A stretch of 64,000 nt of DNA from CBDBON01 sp965208395 (GTDB lineage Bacteria > Chloroflexota > Dehalococcoidia > Lucifugimonadales > CBDBON01), in the NCBI GenBank assembly GCA_965208395.1, contig CBDBON010000003.1:1426001-1490000 (forward strand), in the 5' to 3' direction. The notes under the pieces are model-generated. The model was given only the letters and a program-made list of their open reading frames with translations, was not told the DNA's origin and did not search any database. Shown in pieces: positions 48,675 through 57,185 of the stretch (position 1 is the stretch's first letter; each line of letters opens with the position of its first letter). A program made the translations under genes and the position numbers.

Positions 48675-48768
48675 TACCTGGTTCCTTTGGCTCCGGCCGT
48701 CCGGCCCGACCCGATCCTCTACAAGCGCTCGGTCAACGAATCGAGTGTAGATAATGGGTGTGGAGGTG

Positions 48769-49584
48769 TCAACGCGGCAGGCGCATCCTCGCGACGAGGA
48801 CGGGAGGAATCTGGCTGAAGGTCGACCAGGTGAGACGCCCCGGTGCTCTCGGCTTGCAGAACACCGGCTCCTCGAGACCGTCGAGCACGAATCCCGCGTC
48901 GAAGCATGTCTTGAACAGCAGGCTCATCGGACGATCGAAATAGTACTGGAGCAACGGCTGTCCGCTCATCGCCTCACCTCGACGGATCGTCGGACGGATA
49001 TACTCCGAGACACGTATCGAGTGCTCGGTAACCCGCCTTCCGTCCCTCTGCACGTCCTCGGCAACCATCGTCGTGGCCTCCGTGTTGAAGCAGGGATGGC
49101 AGACCGAAAAGACGAAGCGGCCTCCACGCTTCAGCGCCCTGCTGAGCGCGGATAGGAGCGGTTCGACCTCCGGGATATCCATCATTGCCATCGTACACAC
49201 GGCCGCGTCGAAGCGACCTTCGCCTAGAGCGGCCAGGTCTCGCTCATCGGTCGCGTCGAGGACCGAGTATTCGATCTGGCCGCAGTCGACGCCCGTCCTC
49301 CCCCTGGCCAGCTCGATCATCCGCTCGGACATGTCGAAGGCCACAACCCTGGCTCCCAGCTGTGCCATCTGTCTGGCAAACTGACCGTTGCCGCAGGCGA
49401 CGTCCAGTACCATCTCGCCGGCCCGCAGATCCAACAGCCGTTCCTGCGCCGGCCGGATCAGCACATTGTGGTGATCGTTGCCCTCGCCCATCCTGCGGTC
49501 CCAGTAATCGGCGTTACGGTCCCAGATCTCTCCGACCTCGCGGGACAACGCCTTCAGCTCCTCCGCGTCCCGTCTCTTGCTCAC
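48769..49584 (-). CDS. SAM-dependent methyltransferase
   Basis: A 271-aa class-I methyltransferase. Motif I is VLDVACGNGQFARQMA, with the acidic residue of motif II in VVAFDMSE, and later DAAVCTMAMMDIPE and LKRGGRFVFSVCHPCF. The motifs resemble the Ubi/Coq-like methyltransferase_11 group acting on small molecules. GTG 49584 is chosen because AGGAGGTGGGAC lies directly upstream, although the frame is open to 49686. It is divergent from ruvB. The substrate is unknown. Confidence 0.82.
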   Translation of the reverse strand: MSKRRDAEELKALSREVGEIWDRNADYWDRRMGEGNDHHNVLIRPAQERLLDLRAGEMVLDVACGNGQFARQMAQLGARVVAFDMSERMIELARGRTGVDCGQIEYSVLDATDERDLAALGEGRFDAAVCTMAMMDIPEVEPLLSALSRALKRGGRFVFSVCHPCFNTEATTMVAEDVQRDGRRVTEHSIRVSEYIRPTIRRGEAMSGQPLLQYYFDRPMSLLFKTCFDAGFVLDGLEEPVFCKPRAPGRLTWSTFSQIPPVLVARMRLPR

Positions 49585-49661
49585 GTCCCACCTCCTGAAC
49601 GATGCCCGAGCCTCTTCCTGGAGAGGTTGGATTATAGCCCAATCAAGTGCGTCCCTCTTCC

Positions 49662-49691
49662 TTGCAATTCGGAGACGATGCTCCATACAAT
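49662..49691 (+). promoter_or_regulatory. Sigma70-type promoter of ruvB
   Basis: -35 TTGCAA (49662-49667), an 18-nt spacer and -10 TACAAT (49686-49691), 54 nt before ATG 49746. On the opposite strand TATAAT (49636-49631) may serve the methyltransferase gene. Confidence 0.55.
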
Positions 49692-49745
49692 GAACACCCG
49701 TTCTGAAAATAATCGGCTATCGGCACCAGATCTCGGGCGGCAGGA

Positions 49746-50768
49746 ATGGCTCAACGTCTCGTCTCAGGCAAGCCTCATGAGGAGGACAACTCCCTCGACA
49801 CCAGCCTCCGGCCCCGGCGTCTGGCGGACTACATCGGCCAGAACATCGTAAAGGGCAATCTTCAGATAGCCATCACGGCCGCCAGGCAGCGCGGCGACCC
49901 ACTAGACCACCTCCTCCTGCACGGTCCGCCGGGACTCGGCAAGACGACCCTCGCCAACATCATGGCCACTGAGATGGGCGTGCGTATCAAGACGACGTCC
50001 GGCCCAGCCATCGAGCGGCCCGGCGACATGGTGGCCATCCTCACCCAGCTACAGGCCGACGAGATACTGTTCGTGGACGAGGTACACCGCTTGAGCCGCA
50101 TCGTGGAAGAGGTGCTCTATCCAGCGATGGAGGACCTCTTCGTCTCATGGGTGATCGACAAGGGGCTGAAGGCGCGCAGCATGAAGCTCAGCGTCAAGCC
50201 TTTCACTCTCATAGGCGCTACGACGCGCTACGGCATGGTCAGCGGACCGCTGAGGGACAGGTTCGGCTCCATCCACAGGCTGGACTTCTACGACGAAGAG
50301 GACATGCGACTGGTCGTGGAACGGTCAGCTCGAATCCTGGATATCGACGCCGACCAGGACGGCATCGACGCGATCGCGCGCCGCTCGCGGGGCACGCCTA
50401 GGGTTGCGAACCGGCTCCTGAAACGTGTGCGCGACTACGCCCAGGTGATGGCCGACAACGTCGTCACCGGAGAGATAGCGCGGGATGCCCTCACCCGGCT
50501 TGAGGTGGACGAGATCGGCCTCGACGCCGCCGACAAACTCGTACTGCTGTCCATCATCAAGAAGTTCGACGGCGGCCCGGTGGGGCTGGACACACTCGCC
50601 GCGTCGATCAGCGAGGACCCCGACACAATCGAAGACGTATACGAGCCTTTCCTGCTGCAGCTGGGGCTCCTGAACCGCACCCAGCGCGGCAGAGTCGCCA
50701 CTCGCAGGGCCTACGAGCACCTCGGCATCAGCTACGCCCCTAAAGCCCCGCAGGGGAGCCTCTTCTAG
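49746..50768 (+). CDS. ruvB: Holliday junction branch-migration ATPase RuvB
   Basis: A 340-aa AAA+ motor. Walker A GPPGLGKTT begins at residue 60, and ILFVDEVHRL is Walker B. RPGDMVAILT, IGATTRYGMVSGPLRDRFG (sensor 1 and arginine-finger region) and the winged-helix end GLDTLAASISEDPDTIEDVYEP are conserved. ruvA and ruvC are not adjacent, unlike in many bacteria. Confidence 0.97.
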   Translation: MAQRLVSGKPHEEDNSLDTSLRPRRLADYIGQNIVKGNLQIAITAARQRGDPLDHLLLHGPPGLGKTTLANIMATEMGVRIKTTSGPAIERPGDMVAILTQLQADEILFVDEVHRLSRIVEEVLYPAMEDLFVSWVIDKGLKARSMKLSVKPFTLIGATTRYGMVSGPLRDRFGSIHRLDFYDEEDMRLVVERSARILDIDADQDGIDAIARRSRGTPRVANRLLKRVRDYAQVMADNVVTGEIARDALTRLEVDEIGLDAADKLVLLSIIKKFDGGPVGLDTLAASISEDPDTIEDVYEPFLLQLGLLNRTQRGRVATRRAYEHLGISYAPKAPQGSLF

Positions 50769-50827
50769 TCTGTCCGCTCTAGGTGAAGCGGCCCAGCATC
50801 GGCCGAGAGAGCGCGCCGACGCCTTTC

Positions 50828-50841
50828 TGCAATTAATTGCA
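50828..50841. promoter_or_regulatory. Perfect palindrome upstream of the Fur-family gene (putative operator)
   Basis: TGCAATTAATTGCA is a perfect 14-bp dyad in an unusually AT-rich patch of this GC-rich genome. It lies 33 nt upstream of the -35 box, with a further half-like GAATTGC at 50850-50856. Fur-family proteins bind AT-rich dyads of about this size. Confidence 0.5.
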
Positions 50842-50862
50842 ACTCCTTTGAATTGCTAACGC

Positions 50863-50902
50863 GTCAACAGTTATTGACCATAAGTTGCGGGTATGTTAGG
50901 GT
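50863..50902 (+). promoter_or_regulatory. Promoter with overlapping inverted repeat, Fur-family operon
   Basis: -35 TTGACC (50874-50879), a 17-nt spacer and -10 TAGGGT (50897-50902). The small dyad GTCAA (50863-50867) / TTGAC (50874-50878) overlaps the -35, a position suited to repression. Confidence 0.4.
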
Positions 50903-50935
50903 GCCCTGGCTACCTACATGTTGCGGGAGACCGGA

Positions 50936-51355
50936 ATGAGCTGCGAAGACGATATGGTCCGGACGCTCAAGGAGTATGGACACCGACCCACTCCCCAGAG
51001 GCTAATGATCCTGTCCGCTGTCAGACACTCGGGGGGGCATGCGACCGCCTCACAGATACTCGATCAGGTCAAGGAGTCCTACTCGTACATCGACCTGTCC
51101 ACGGTCTACCGGACTCTCGACATGCTCAGGGAGATGCGGCTCGTCTCGGAGACGCACATGGGACGAGACCAGCATTCCTACGAGTGGATCGAACAGGACC
51201 GGCATCACCATCTGGTATGCCAGCGCTGCGAAGGTGTTATTCAGCTCGACGACAGGTTCGTCGGCGCGCTCAGCTCAGAGATACTGGAATCGTACGGATT
51301 CAGGGCGGACATAGACCACCTGGCGCTGTTTGGGATGTGCCGGGAGTGCCGATGA
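50936..51355 (+). CDS. Fur-family metal-responsive regulator
   Basis: A 139-aa dimeric repressor. The winged-helix part has RPTPQRLMILSAV and the recognition helix IDLSTVYRTLDMLREM. The metal and dimer region has HHHLVCQRCEGVIQLDD, and the C-terminal CREC pairs with CQRC as a structural zinc site. I prefer ATG 50936 (GGGAG six nucleotides upstream) to ATG 50918. The co-directional downstream gene is a Ni/Co-type transporter, so the sensed metal may be nickel, cobalt or zinc; the sequence does not settle this. Confidence 0.9.
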   Translation: MSCEDDMVRTLKEYGHRPTPQRLMILSAVRHSGGHATASQILDQVKESYSYIDLSTVYRTLDMLREMRLVSETHMGRDQHSYEWIEQDRHHHLVCQRCEGVIQLDDRFVGALSSEILESYGFRADIDHLALFGMCRECR

Positions 51356-51431
51356 CCCGGTTTCGCGGCACTGCGACCGTCTGGCCGAGGCGCGGCGCCG
51401 TCTCGGATTTTGATGAAGGGAGTTCCTAGAG

Positions 51432-52178
51432 ATGGATATTGAATCAGGCGTGCTGGCGGCGCTGACATTAGGCTTTCTCCTCGGGCTCAAGCACGCCACC
51501 GATGCTGACCATGTCGTTGCGGTATCGACAATCGTCGGTGAAAGCCGCAATGTCTGGCGCGGCATCTGGGTGGGCGGCTCATGGGGCCTCGGCCACACCG
51601 CCCCATTGCTGCTCCTCGGGATCATCATACTGGCGTTCCGCGGCCTGATGGACGGCTACGATTCCGTGGCCCACGTGTTCGAGTTCGGGGTCGGCGTGAT
51701 GATGGTGCTATTGGGCATCCAGATATTCTGGAACCTGAAACGCGGCCGCCTGCACATCCACGAGCACAGCCGCGACGATGCCCGCCACATTCACATCCAC
51801 GCCACCCACGACCCGGCCGCGAGCCCGGATGTCGAATCCAGTCACGGTTTCTTTCACCTTGGGAAGCCGGTCTTCAGAGTCAAGTCCTTCACGATCGGCC
51901 TCGTGCACGGCCTGGCCGGCAGCGCCGCCGTCATGCTGGCGCTCCTGCCTACACTATCGTCGTTCTGGGTCGGTCTCGGATACCTCGTCCTCTTCGGTGT
52001 CGGCACCGTGCTTTCGATGGCCGTGATCACCATCCTGCTGGGAGTGCCATTCGCCATAGCGGGGAGCCTCGGCACCGCCCGTCATGTAGTCTCCGGCGTG
52101 GCCGGCTTCGCCAGCGTGCTGTTCGGCGCGGGGCTCATGTCGGACATCGCCCTCGGCACCGCGCTCATCCCCTTCTAG
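51432..52178 (+). CDS. NiCoT/UreH-like metal transporter
   Basis: A 248-aa membrane protein of about six helices. The NiCoT signature H-x4-D-H is present as HATDADH (residues 21-27), and FTIGLVHGLAGSAAV is the second conserved helix. A cytoplasmic or external loop (about 104-125) is histidine-rich (HIHEH, HIHIHATH). It is likely a nickel or cobalt transporter supplying, for example, the cobalamin used by the mutase; that link is inference. It follows the Fur-family gene by 76 nt, consistent with an operon. Confidence 0.85.
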   Translation: MDIESGVLAALTLGFLLGLKHATDADHVVAVSTIVGESRNVWRGIWVGGSWGLGHTAPLLLLGIIILAFRGLMDGYDSVAHVFEFGVGVMMVLLGIQIFWNLKRGRLHIHEHSRDDARHIHIHATHDPAASPDVESSHGFFHLGKPVFRVKSFTIGLVHGLAGSAAVMLALLPTLSSFWVGLGYLVLFGVGTVLSMAVITILLGVPFAIAGSLGTARHVVSGVAGFASVLFGAGLMSDIALGTALIPF

Positions 52179-52302
52179 ACGCCGCAGCCCGTTCTGCTGT
52201 ATCTCGGACACTGGTGTCTGATAGGACGAGACGCCGGACATTCTAGACGCGCGACCGCCTCATCGCTGCGGAGTCGATGGCCCTTGACGTGTCCGTTGCC
52301 GT

Positions 52303-52320
52303 CGAGGGATGAGACCCTCG
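52303..52320. terminator. Small hairpin in the gap after the metal transporter
   Basis: CGAGGG / CCCTCG around ATGAGA within the 241-nt convergent gap 52179-52419. Nothing else was recognised in this gap. Confidence 0.3.
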
Positions 52321-52419
52321 CCGCTCCACTCAGATAGAGACCGTCTGGTAGGCCCGTCACTCGACAAGATGCCGTCGTAGGATCTATGCGCGGGACGGAG
52401 CGAGTTGGCCCGAGAGAGG

Positions 52420-54240
52420 CTAGCGCCCGGCCGCGCCCAGCGGCTCCTCCATCGCGGCGTAGTTCACCTGATGGAGACGCGCGTACAGCCCGTCGTTCTC
52501 CATCAGCTCCTCGTGTGTGCCGACCTCGGCGATCTCTCCGCGGTTTAGCACCACGATCTTGTCGGCGCCGCGTATCGTGGACAGGCGGTGCGCGATCACT
52601 ATCGACGTGCGTCCCTTGAGCAGACCGCGCAGCGCCCGCTGGATCATCATCTCTGTATAGCTGTCGATGTTCGCCGTCGCCTCGTCCAAAATCAGGATGC
52701 GAGGGTCGGCAACTATAGCGCGGGCGAAGCTGATCAGCTGACGCTGCCCCATGCTCAGGTTCACCCCGCGTTCATCCAGGACCGTGTCGTATCCATTCTC
52801 GAGCCGCGTGATGAACTCGTGGGCGCCGACCGCCTTCGCGGCCGCTGTCATCCGCGCGTCCGTCGCCTCGGCGTGGTTGTACTTGATGTTCTCCCTCACC
52901 GTGGCCGAGAAGAGAAAGGGCTCCTGGAGCACCATGCTCATCTGGCTCACGAGAGAGCGTCTCGTCACGTCGCGGATGTCCTGGCCATCCACCAGCACCG
53001 CCCCCCGGCCCCGTTCCACGTCGTAGAACCGTGACAGCAGCGAGACCAGCGTCGTCTTGCCCGCGCCCGTCGGGCCCACCACCGCGACCGTCTCGCCGGG
53101 GTTCACTTTCAGGGAAACCCGTCTGAGGACGTCATCGTCCGGCGTGTATGCGAAGCTCACGTCGCGGAGCTCGATAGCCCCTTTTAGGGGGCCTATCCGC
53201 CTCGCCCCCGGTGCGTCGACCAGGTCGGGCTCGGCGTCCAGCAGATCGAATATGCGGACTCCCGAAGCCATCGCGCGCTGAAACTGGGTGTACGACATCG
53301 TCAGGCTGCGTATGGGGTCGAAGAAGCGCTGTATGTACATTACGAACGCGATCAGAGCCCCGATCTCCAGCGTCTCGCCCACCATTCGAGACCCGAAGAA
53401 GATCACCAGGCCGATGGACACGGCCGTCAGGATGTCCACGCCCGGAAGCAGACCGGCGGAGATGCGGCTCGCGCCCATGGTAGTCCCCAGAAGGTAAGAG
53501 CTCTTCTCGTCGAAGAGCTCCATGTTGCGCTCCTGCCGGTTCATCGCGTGCACGACTCTCACACCGGTTATGTTCTCGTTGAGAGCCCCGTTGACGATCG
53601 ACGCCGCCCGCCTCGCCTTCAGATACTGCCGCTTGGCAATAGGCTGCCAGACCGCCATGAGCAACACCAGGACCGGGACCGCCGTCAGGGCGATCAGCCC
53701 CAGCTTGACGTTGATGATCAGCAGGAATATGACGATGCCTACCAGGCTCAGCAGCTCGCCCAGTGTCATCACCATGATGTATCCGAACTCTTGCAGCTGG
53801 CCCACGTCGCCATGCACTCGGGATAGCAGACGGCCCACCTCCGTCCTGTCGTAGAAGGACACCGGCAGCCTCTGGAGATGGGCGAAGAGCTCGCGCCGGA
53901 GCGAGTAGAGCACCGCCTGCCCCATGTGGGCCATCACCACATTCTGCATGTAGCCGGAGCCCCAGTTGGCCAGCGCGACTCCCAGCAATATGATGAACAG
54001 CCAGGTCAGCCCGCCGAAGTCGCCGTTGAGCACGTAGCGGTCGATCCCCAGCTTGATGATCCAGGGCACCGCGGACAGGGTGGCTACGTAGACGAGCATC
54101 GCCGCGGTGGCGAGAGCGAGAAGGTGACGATAGGGAAGCATGTAGGGAATCATGCGTCTCACGACGCGCTGGTCATATACCTTGCCGAATATCTCCTCGT
54201 CGTCTGGACGGTCGATCCCGCGGAAGGCTCCTTGCATCAT
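52420..54240 (-). CDS. ABC exporter half-transporter, catalytic subunit with atypical signature
   Basis: A 606-aa protein with six N-terminal helices (ABC_membrane) and a C-terminal nucleotide-binding domain. Walker A GPTGAGKTT is near residue 389, and Walker B ILILDEATANID has the catalytic Glu. The signature is LSMGQRQ rather than LSGGQRQ. It overlaps the upstream half-transporter by ATGA. Together they match heterodimeric exporters (BmrCD/TmrAB type) with one consensus and one degenerate ATP site; the degenerate site joins this signature with the partner's altered Walker B. The substrate is probably a drug, lipid or peptide; unknown. Confidence 0.92.
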   Translation of the reverse strand: MMQGAFRGIDRPDDEEIFGKVYDQRVVRRMIPYMLPYRHLLALATAAMLVYVATLSAVPWIIKLGIDRYVLNGDFGGLTWLFIILLGVALANWGSGYMQNVVMAHMGQAVLYSLRRELFAHLQRLPVSFYDRTEVGRLLSRVHGDVGQLQEFGYIMVMTLGELLSLVGIVIFLLIINVKLGLIALTAVPVLVLLMAVWQPIAKRQYLKARRAASIVNGALNENITGVRVVHAMNRQERNMELFDEKSSYLLGTTMGASRISAGLLPGVDILTAVSIGLVIFFGSRMVGETLEIGALIAFVMYIQRFFDPIRSLTMSYTQFQRAMASGVRIFDLLDAEPDLVDAPGARRIGPLKGAIELRDVSFAYTPDDDVLRRVSLKVNPGETVAVVGPTGAGKTTLVSLLSRFYDVERGRGAVLVDGQDIRDVTRRSLVSQMSMVLQEPFLFSATVRENIKYNHAEATDARMTAAAKAVGAHEFITRLENGYDTVLDERGVNLSMGQRQLISFARAIVADPRILILDEATANIDSYTEMMIQRALRGLLKGRTSIVIAHRLSTIRGADKIVVLNRGEIAEVGTHEELMENDGLYARLHQVNYAAMEEPLGAAGR

Positions 54241-56036
54241 GACCGCGCACTCTCCCTGCCTGCGGGCACTGGTGCGCGGATCTCCCGGAGCACCTCCTCC
54301 TGAGGGCGCAGTTGTAGGTCGTAGATGTCCCTATACAGACCCCGCGCGGCCAGCAGCTCCCCGTGGCCGCCCCTCTCGACGATTCTCCCCTCCTTCAGCA
54401 CCAGTATCTGGTCCGCTCTGTGGACCGTGTTCAGCCGGTGAGCTACGATGAGGGTGGTCCGGCCGAGCATGACCGACTCCATGGCATGGCGGATCTGCTC
54501 TTCGGTCTCGGTGTCGACGCTCGACGTCGAGTCGTCCATGATCAGTATCGGAGGGTCCAGAAGCACCGCCCGCGCTATCGCGAGACGCTGGCGCTGCCCC
54601 CCCGACAGGGTCGATCCCCGCTCGCCCACCCGGGTGTCGTACCCGTATTCGAGCGACTCGACGAAGTCGTGCAGCTGGGCCACGCGGGCGGCCTCGACCA
54701 CCTCTTCGAGCGGAGCATCCTCCCGGCCGTACGCTATGTTCTCCCGGATCGTGGAGTTGAAGAGGAACACGTCCTGCTGCACGATCCCGATGTTGCGCCG
54801 CAGCGATCCGAGAGTAACCTCCCGGACGTCCATCCCGTCGATCGTAATGCTCCCCTCCGAAGGGTCGTAGAACCTGGGGATCAGGCTGACCACGGTCGTC
54901 TTGCCGCTCCCGGGGGCTCCCAGCAGGGCGACCACCTGTCCCGGCTCGGCCTCCAGGCTCACGTCGCTCAGTACCGGCAGACCCCCGTCATATCGGAAGC
55001 TGACACTCTCGAACCGGACGCTCCCCCTGACCGCCGGCATCTCCCGCGCCCTCGACGCCTCCTGCACGGGAGACTCGGTGTCCAGCACCTCGAACACCCG
55101 CTGCCCGGCCGACGCGGCGCGCGCGTATGAGTTGACGAGCCATCCGAACATGCGCACCGGCATCCCCAGAATCTGCATGTAGATTATGAACTGGGCCAGC
55201 TCCCCCCAGGTCAGGTGCTCGCCTATGACCAGCCAGCCGCCCAGCCACATGATCACGGCGAGCGCCACCATGAACGTGAACAGCATGAAGTTCATATTGG
55301 CGGCGCGGAGCCTCTCGGCCTGGACCAGCTCCTGCGCCGTCTCTCTGTTCTTGATGTCGAACTTAGCCTCTTCGTGGCTCTCGGAAGCGAAGGCCCTTAC
55401 CACTCTGACCGCGGTCAGGTTTTCCTGCGTTATCGTGTTCAGCTCGGCCATCCTCTCCTGTACGCGAAGCCAGATCATGCGCATCCTCATCCGCACCATG
55501 GCAGAGTTGAGGCCGACCACAGGCATGAAACCGATGCTGGCCAGCCCGAGCCGCCAGTCGAGGTCGATCAGCAGGACAGCCACCACGACGAAGAGCGAGA
55601 TGAAGTACGGTCCGCGCACCAGTCCCATGTTGATCGACATCCGTATAGCCTCGACGTCCATGATGGCGCGGGACATCAGGTTGCCCGTATGGTTGCGGTC
55701 GTGGAACCCGAAGCTCAGGTGCTGGACATGGTCGTAGAAGCGGTTGCGCAGGTCGTAGGCCACCACCTGTGACAGCGCCTCGCCCAAGTAGTTCTGGCCG
55801 AAGGACAGTACGCCCCGAATCGTCATCAGGCCCAGGATCACGAGCACGATTCCAAGAATTGCGCTCTCGGAGGGCGCGCCTCCGTTATACACCTCGGCGA
55901 TCCGGTCCACCGCCCTGCCGACGTACTTCGGCAACAGCAGGAAGGCCGTCGTCGCTCCGATCATGCACGCGTACGCGGCGCACAGCCGCCATCGGTGGCG
56001 CAGGCACATGCCCGCTATTCTGAGGATCGCGTTCAC
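54237..56036 (-). CDS. ABC exporter half-transporter with degenerate Walker B
   Basis: A 599-aa partner of the next gene. Six helices, then Walker A GAPGSGKTT (about residue 371), canonical signature LSGGQRQ (about 475) and Walker B ILIMDDSTSSVD, in which the catalytic glutamate is aspartate. This is the usual mark of the non-catalytic half of heterodimeric exporters. GTG 56036 has GGAG five nucleotides upstream; the frame is open to 56129 but that part lacks a ribosome binding site. It ends in an ATGA overlap with its partner. Confidence 0.91.
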   Translation of the reverse strand: MNAILRIAGMCLRHRWRLCAAYACMIGATTAFLLLPKYVGRAVDRIAEVYNGGAPSESAILGIVLVILGLMTIRGVLSFGQNYLGEALSQVVAYDLRNRFYDHVQHLSFGFHDRNHTGNLMSRAIMDVEAIRMSINMGLVRGPYFISLFVVVAVLLIDLDWRLGLASIGFMPVVGLNSAMVRMRMRMIWLRVQERMAELNTITQENLTAVRVVRAFASESHEEAKFDIKNRETAQELVQAERLRAANMNFMLFTFMVALAVIMWLGGWLVIGEHLTWGELAQFIIYMQILGMPVRMFGWLVNSYARAASAGQRVFEVLDTESPVQEASRAREMPAVRGSVRFESVSFRYDGGLPVLSDVSLEAEPGQVVALLGAPGSGKTTVVSLIPRFYDPSEGSITIDGMDVREVTLGSLRRNIGIVQQDVFLFNSTIRENIAYGREDAPLEEVVEAARVAQLHDFVESLEYGYDTRVGERGSTLSGGQRQRLAIARAVLLDPPILIMDDSTSSVDTETEEQIRHAMESVMLGRTTLIVAHRLNTVHRADQILVLKEGRIVERGGHGELLAARGLYRDIYDLQLRPQEEVLREIRAPVPAGRESARS

Positions 56037-56226
56037 GGGGGCTCCTACGGTCGGTCCGGGGAGAATCGCGGGATGGGAACCGCCGTCCCACCCCTGACAT
56101 TCTACAGGCAGACGGAGTAGGGTTGGCAAGTATCTTGGGCGTAAACCCCTGAACTCCTCTTCATATATCCGCCGAGGCGTCTCTCCCCGGCTGTGCTAGA
56201 ATCCCTCTCAGGCCGTACGACTCGGC

Positions 56227-56252
56227 CCGTCACGGTGAGCCTGTCGATCCAC
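56227..56252. repeat. Degenerate single arm of the 6234-type palindrome
   Basis: CCGTCACGGTGAGCCTGTCG (continuing ATCCAC) shares GGTGAGC.TG.CGA.CCAC with 6241-6260. The second arm is absent. It lies 41 nt upstream of the rimI start. Confidence 0.45.
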
Positions 56253-56292
56253 TGCTTTGAAAACGCTGCAACGACAACCTGAAGCGCGGACT

Positions 56293-56994
56293 ATGCCTTT
56301 TGCCGTCCGGCCCCTCACCGGGGAAGATATCGCCCAGTCGGCCGATATAGAGCGCGACGCCTTTCCCACCATGTTCCCGCCGACACCCTTTGCGAGGGAG
56401 CTCAAGAATCGGCGCGCCAGCTACCTGGTCGCAACGGCGCCCGGTCCGATCCGCACGCCCGTCTCGCAGCCAGACGCAGCCGGGGGAGAGGGCGAGGTAC
56501 AAGACTCCGCGCCCCGTCACTCCCCCGCAGGCGGGAACCCGTCCACCCTCTCAAGATGGCTCCGCACGGCGGCATGGTGGCGCAGACGCCCTCCAGCGTG
56601 GCGGCCCGGCCAGGACTATCTCGTAGGCTTCCTCGGCACTTGGTACTCGGCGGACGAGGCCCACATCGTGTCGGTGGGCGTCAGGCGGGAGTACAGGCGG
56701 CAGGGCATAGGGGAGATGCTGCTCATCGCCGGCATCGAGCAGGCCGTCGAAAGACGGGTCGAGGTCGTGACCCTGGAGGTCAGGATCTCGAACGACGCCG
56801 CGAGAGGGCTCTACTCCAAGTACGGCTTCACCGAGCGGGGGCTGCGCAAGGCCTACTACAAGGACAACCGGGAGGACGCCCTCATCATGACGACCGACTC
56901 GATACTCGGCGCCCCCTTCTCCGCCCGATTCGGCAACCTCGTCGACTGCCACGAACGACGCTGGGGACGGTTCACCCGCCTCAACGCGCAGTAG
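56293..56994 (+). CDS. rimI: Ribosomal protein alanine acetyltransferase RimI-like, with internal insert
   Basis: A 233-aa GNAT enzyme that N-acetylates ribosomal protein S18 or similar targets. Start of domain: VRPLTGEDIAQSADIERDAF. The acetyl-CoA loop is VGVRREYRRQGIGEMLL, followed by TLEVRISNDAARGLYSKYGF and the typical end YYKDNREDALIM. Between YLVATAP (residue 50) and YLVGFLGTW (109) sit about 55 extra residues, rich in Pro, Arg, Gly and Ser. This insert is absent from normal RimI of about 150-160 aa; part of its DNA is a palindromic repeat (56513-56544). ATG 56293 is used; ribosome-binding sequence is weak. Confidence 0.88.
   Translation: MPFAVRPLTGEDIAQSADIERDAFPTMFPPTPFARELKNRRASYLVATAPGPIRTPVSQPDAAGGEGEVQDSAPRHSPAGGNPSTLSRWLRTAAWWRRRPPAWRPGQDYLVGFLGTWYSADEAHIVSVGVRREYRRQGIGEMLLIAGIEQAVERRVEVVTLEVRISNDAARGLYSKYGFTERGLRKAYYKDNREDALIMTTDSILGAPFSARFGNLVDCHERRWGRFTRLNAQ
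56513..56544. repeat. GTCACTCCC...GCGGGAAC palindromic repeat inside rimI
   Basis: CCCGTCACTCCCCCGC followed by AGGCGGGAACCCGTCC resembles the common bacterial GTCATTCCCGC...GCGGGAATCC intergenic palindrome, from memory. It is read in frame through rimI (about residues 74-84). Confidence 0.6.
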
Positions 56995-57014
56995 GGGCAG
57001 GACGCGCTCGCAAG

Positions 57015-57152
57015 CTATCCCAGAATTCGCGCCGCCGCTATCAGAACAGCCGCGCCCCCCGCCGCCGCGATCACCCACCACCTGTAGCCTTGGACGCGAC
57101 TCCTGAGCATCCTGCGCTCGGCCTCCCTCCGGGCTCTCCTCCGTCTGCTCAC
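57015..57152 (-). CDS. Possible 45-aa basic single-helix membrane peptide downstream of prkA
   Basis: GTG 57152 to TAG 57015. The product has a highly basic N-terminus (SRRRRARREAERRMLRSR) and one hydrophobic helix (WWVIAAAGGAAVLIAAA). It lies on the same strand as prkA, 33 nt after its TGA and in the same frame; the 11 codons between TGA and GTG are open (L-R-A-Y-D-I-Q-A-D). No good ribosome binding site precedes the GTG, so the start could be the CTG at 57177-57175 or another codon. Not recognised as any family. The charge and helix pattern argue for a real peptide. Confidence 0.45.
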   Translation of the reverse strand: MSRRRRARREAERRMLRSRVQGYRWWVIAAAGGAAVLIAAARILG

Positions 57153-57185
57153 GTCCGCTTGGATGTCATACGCTCTCAGCGTCCC

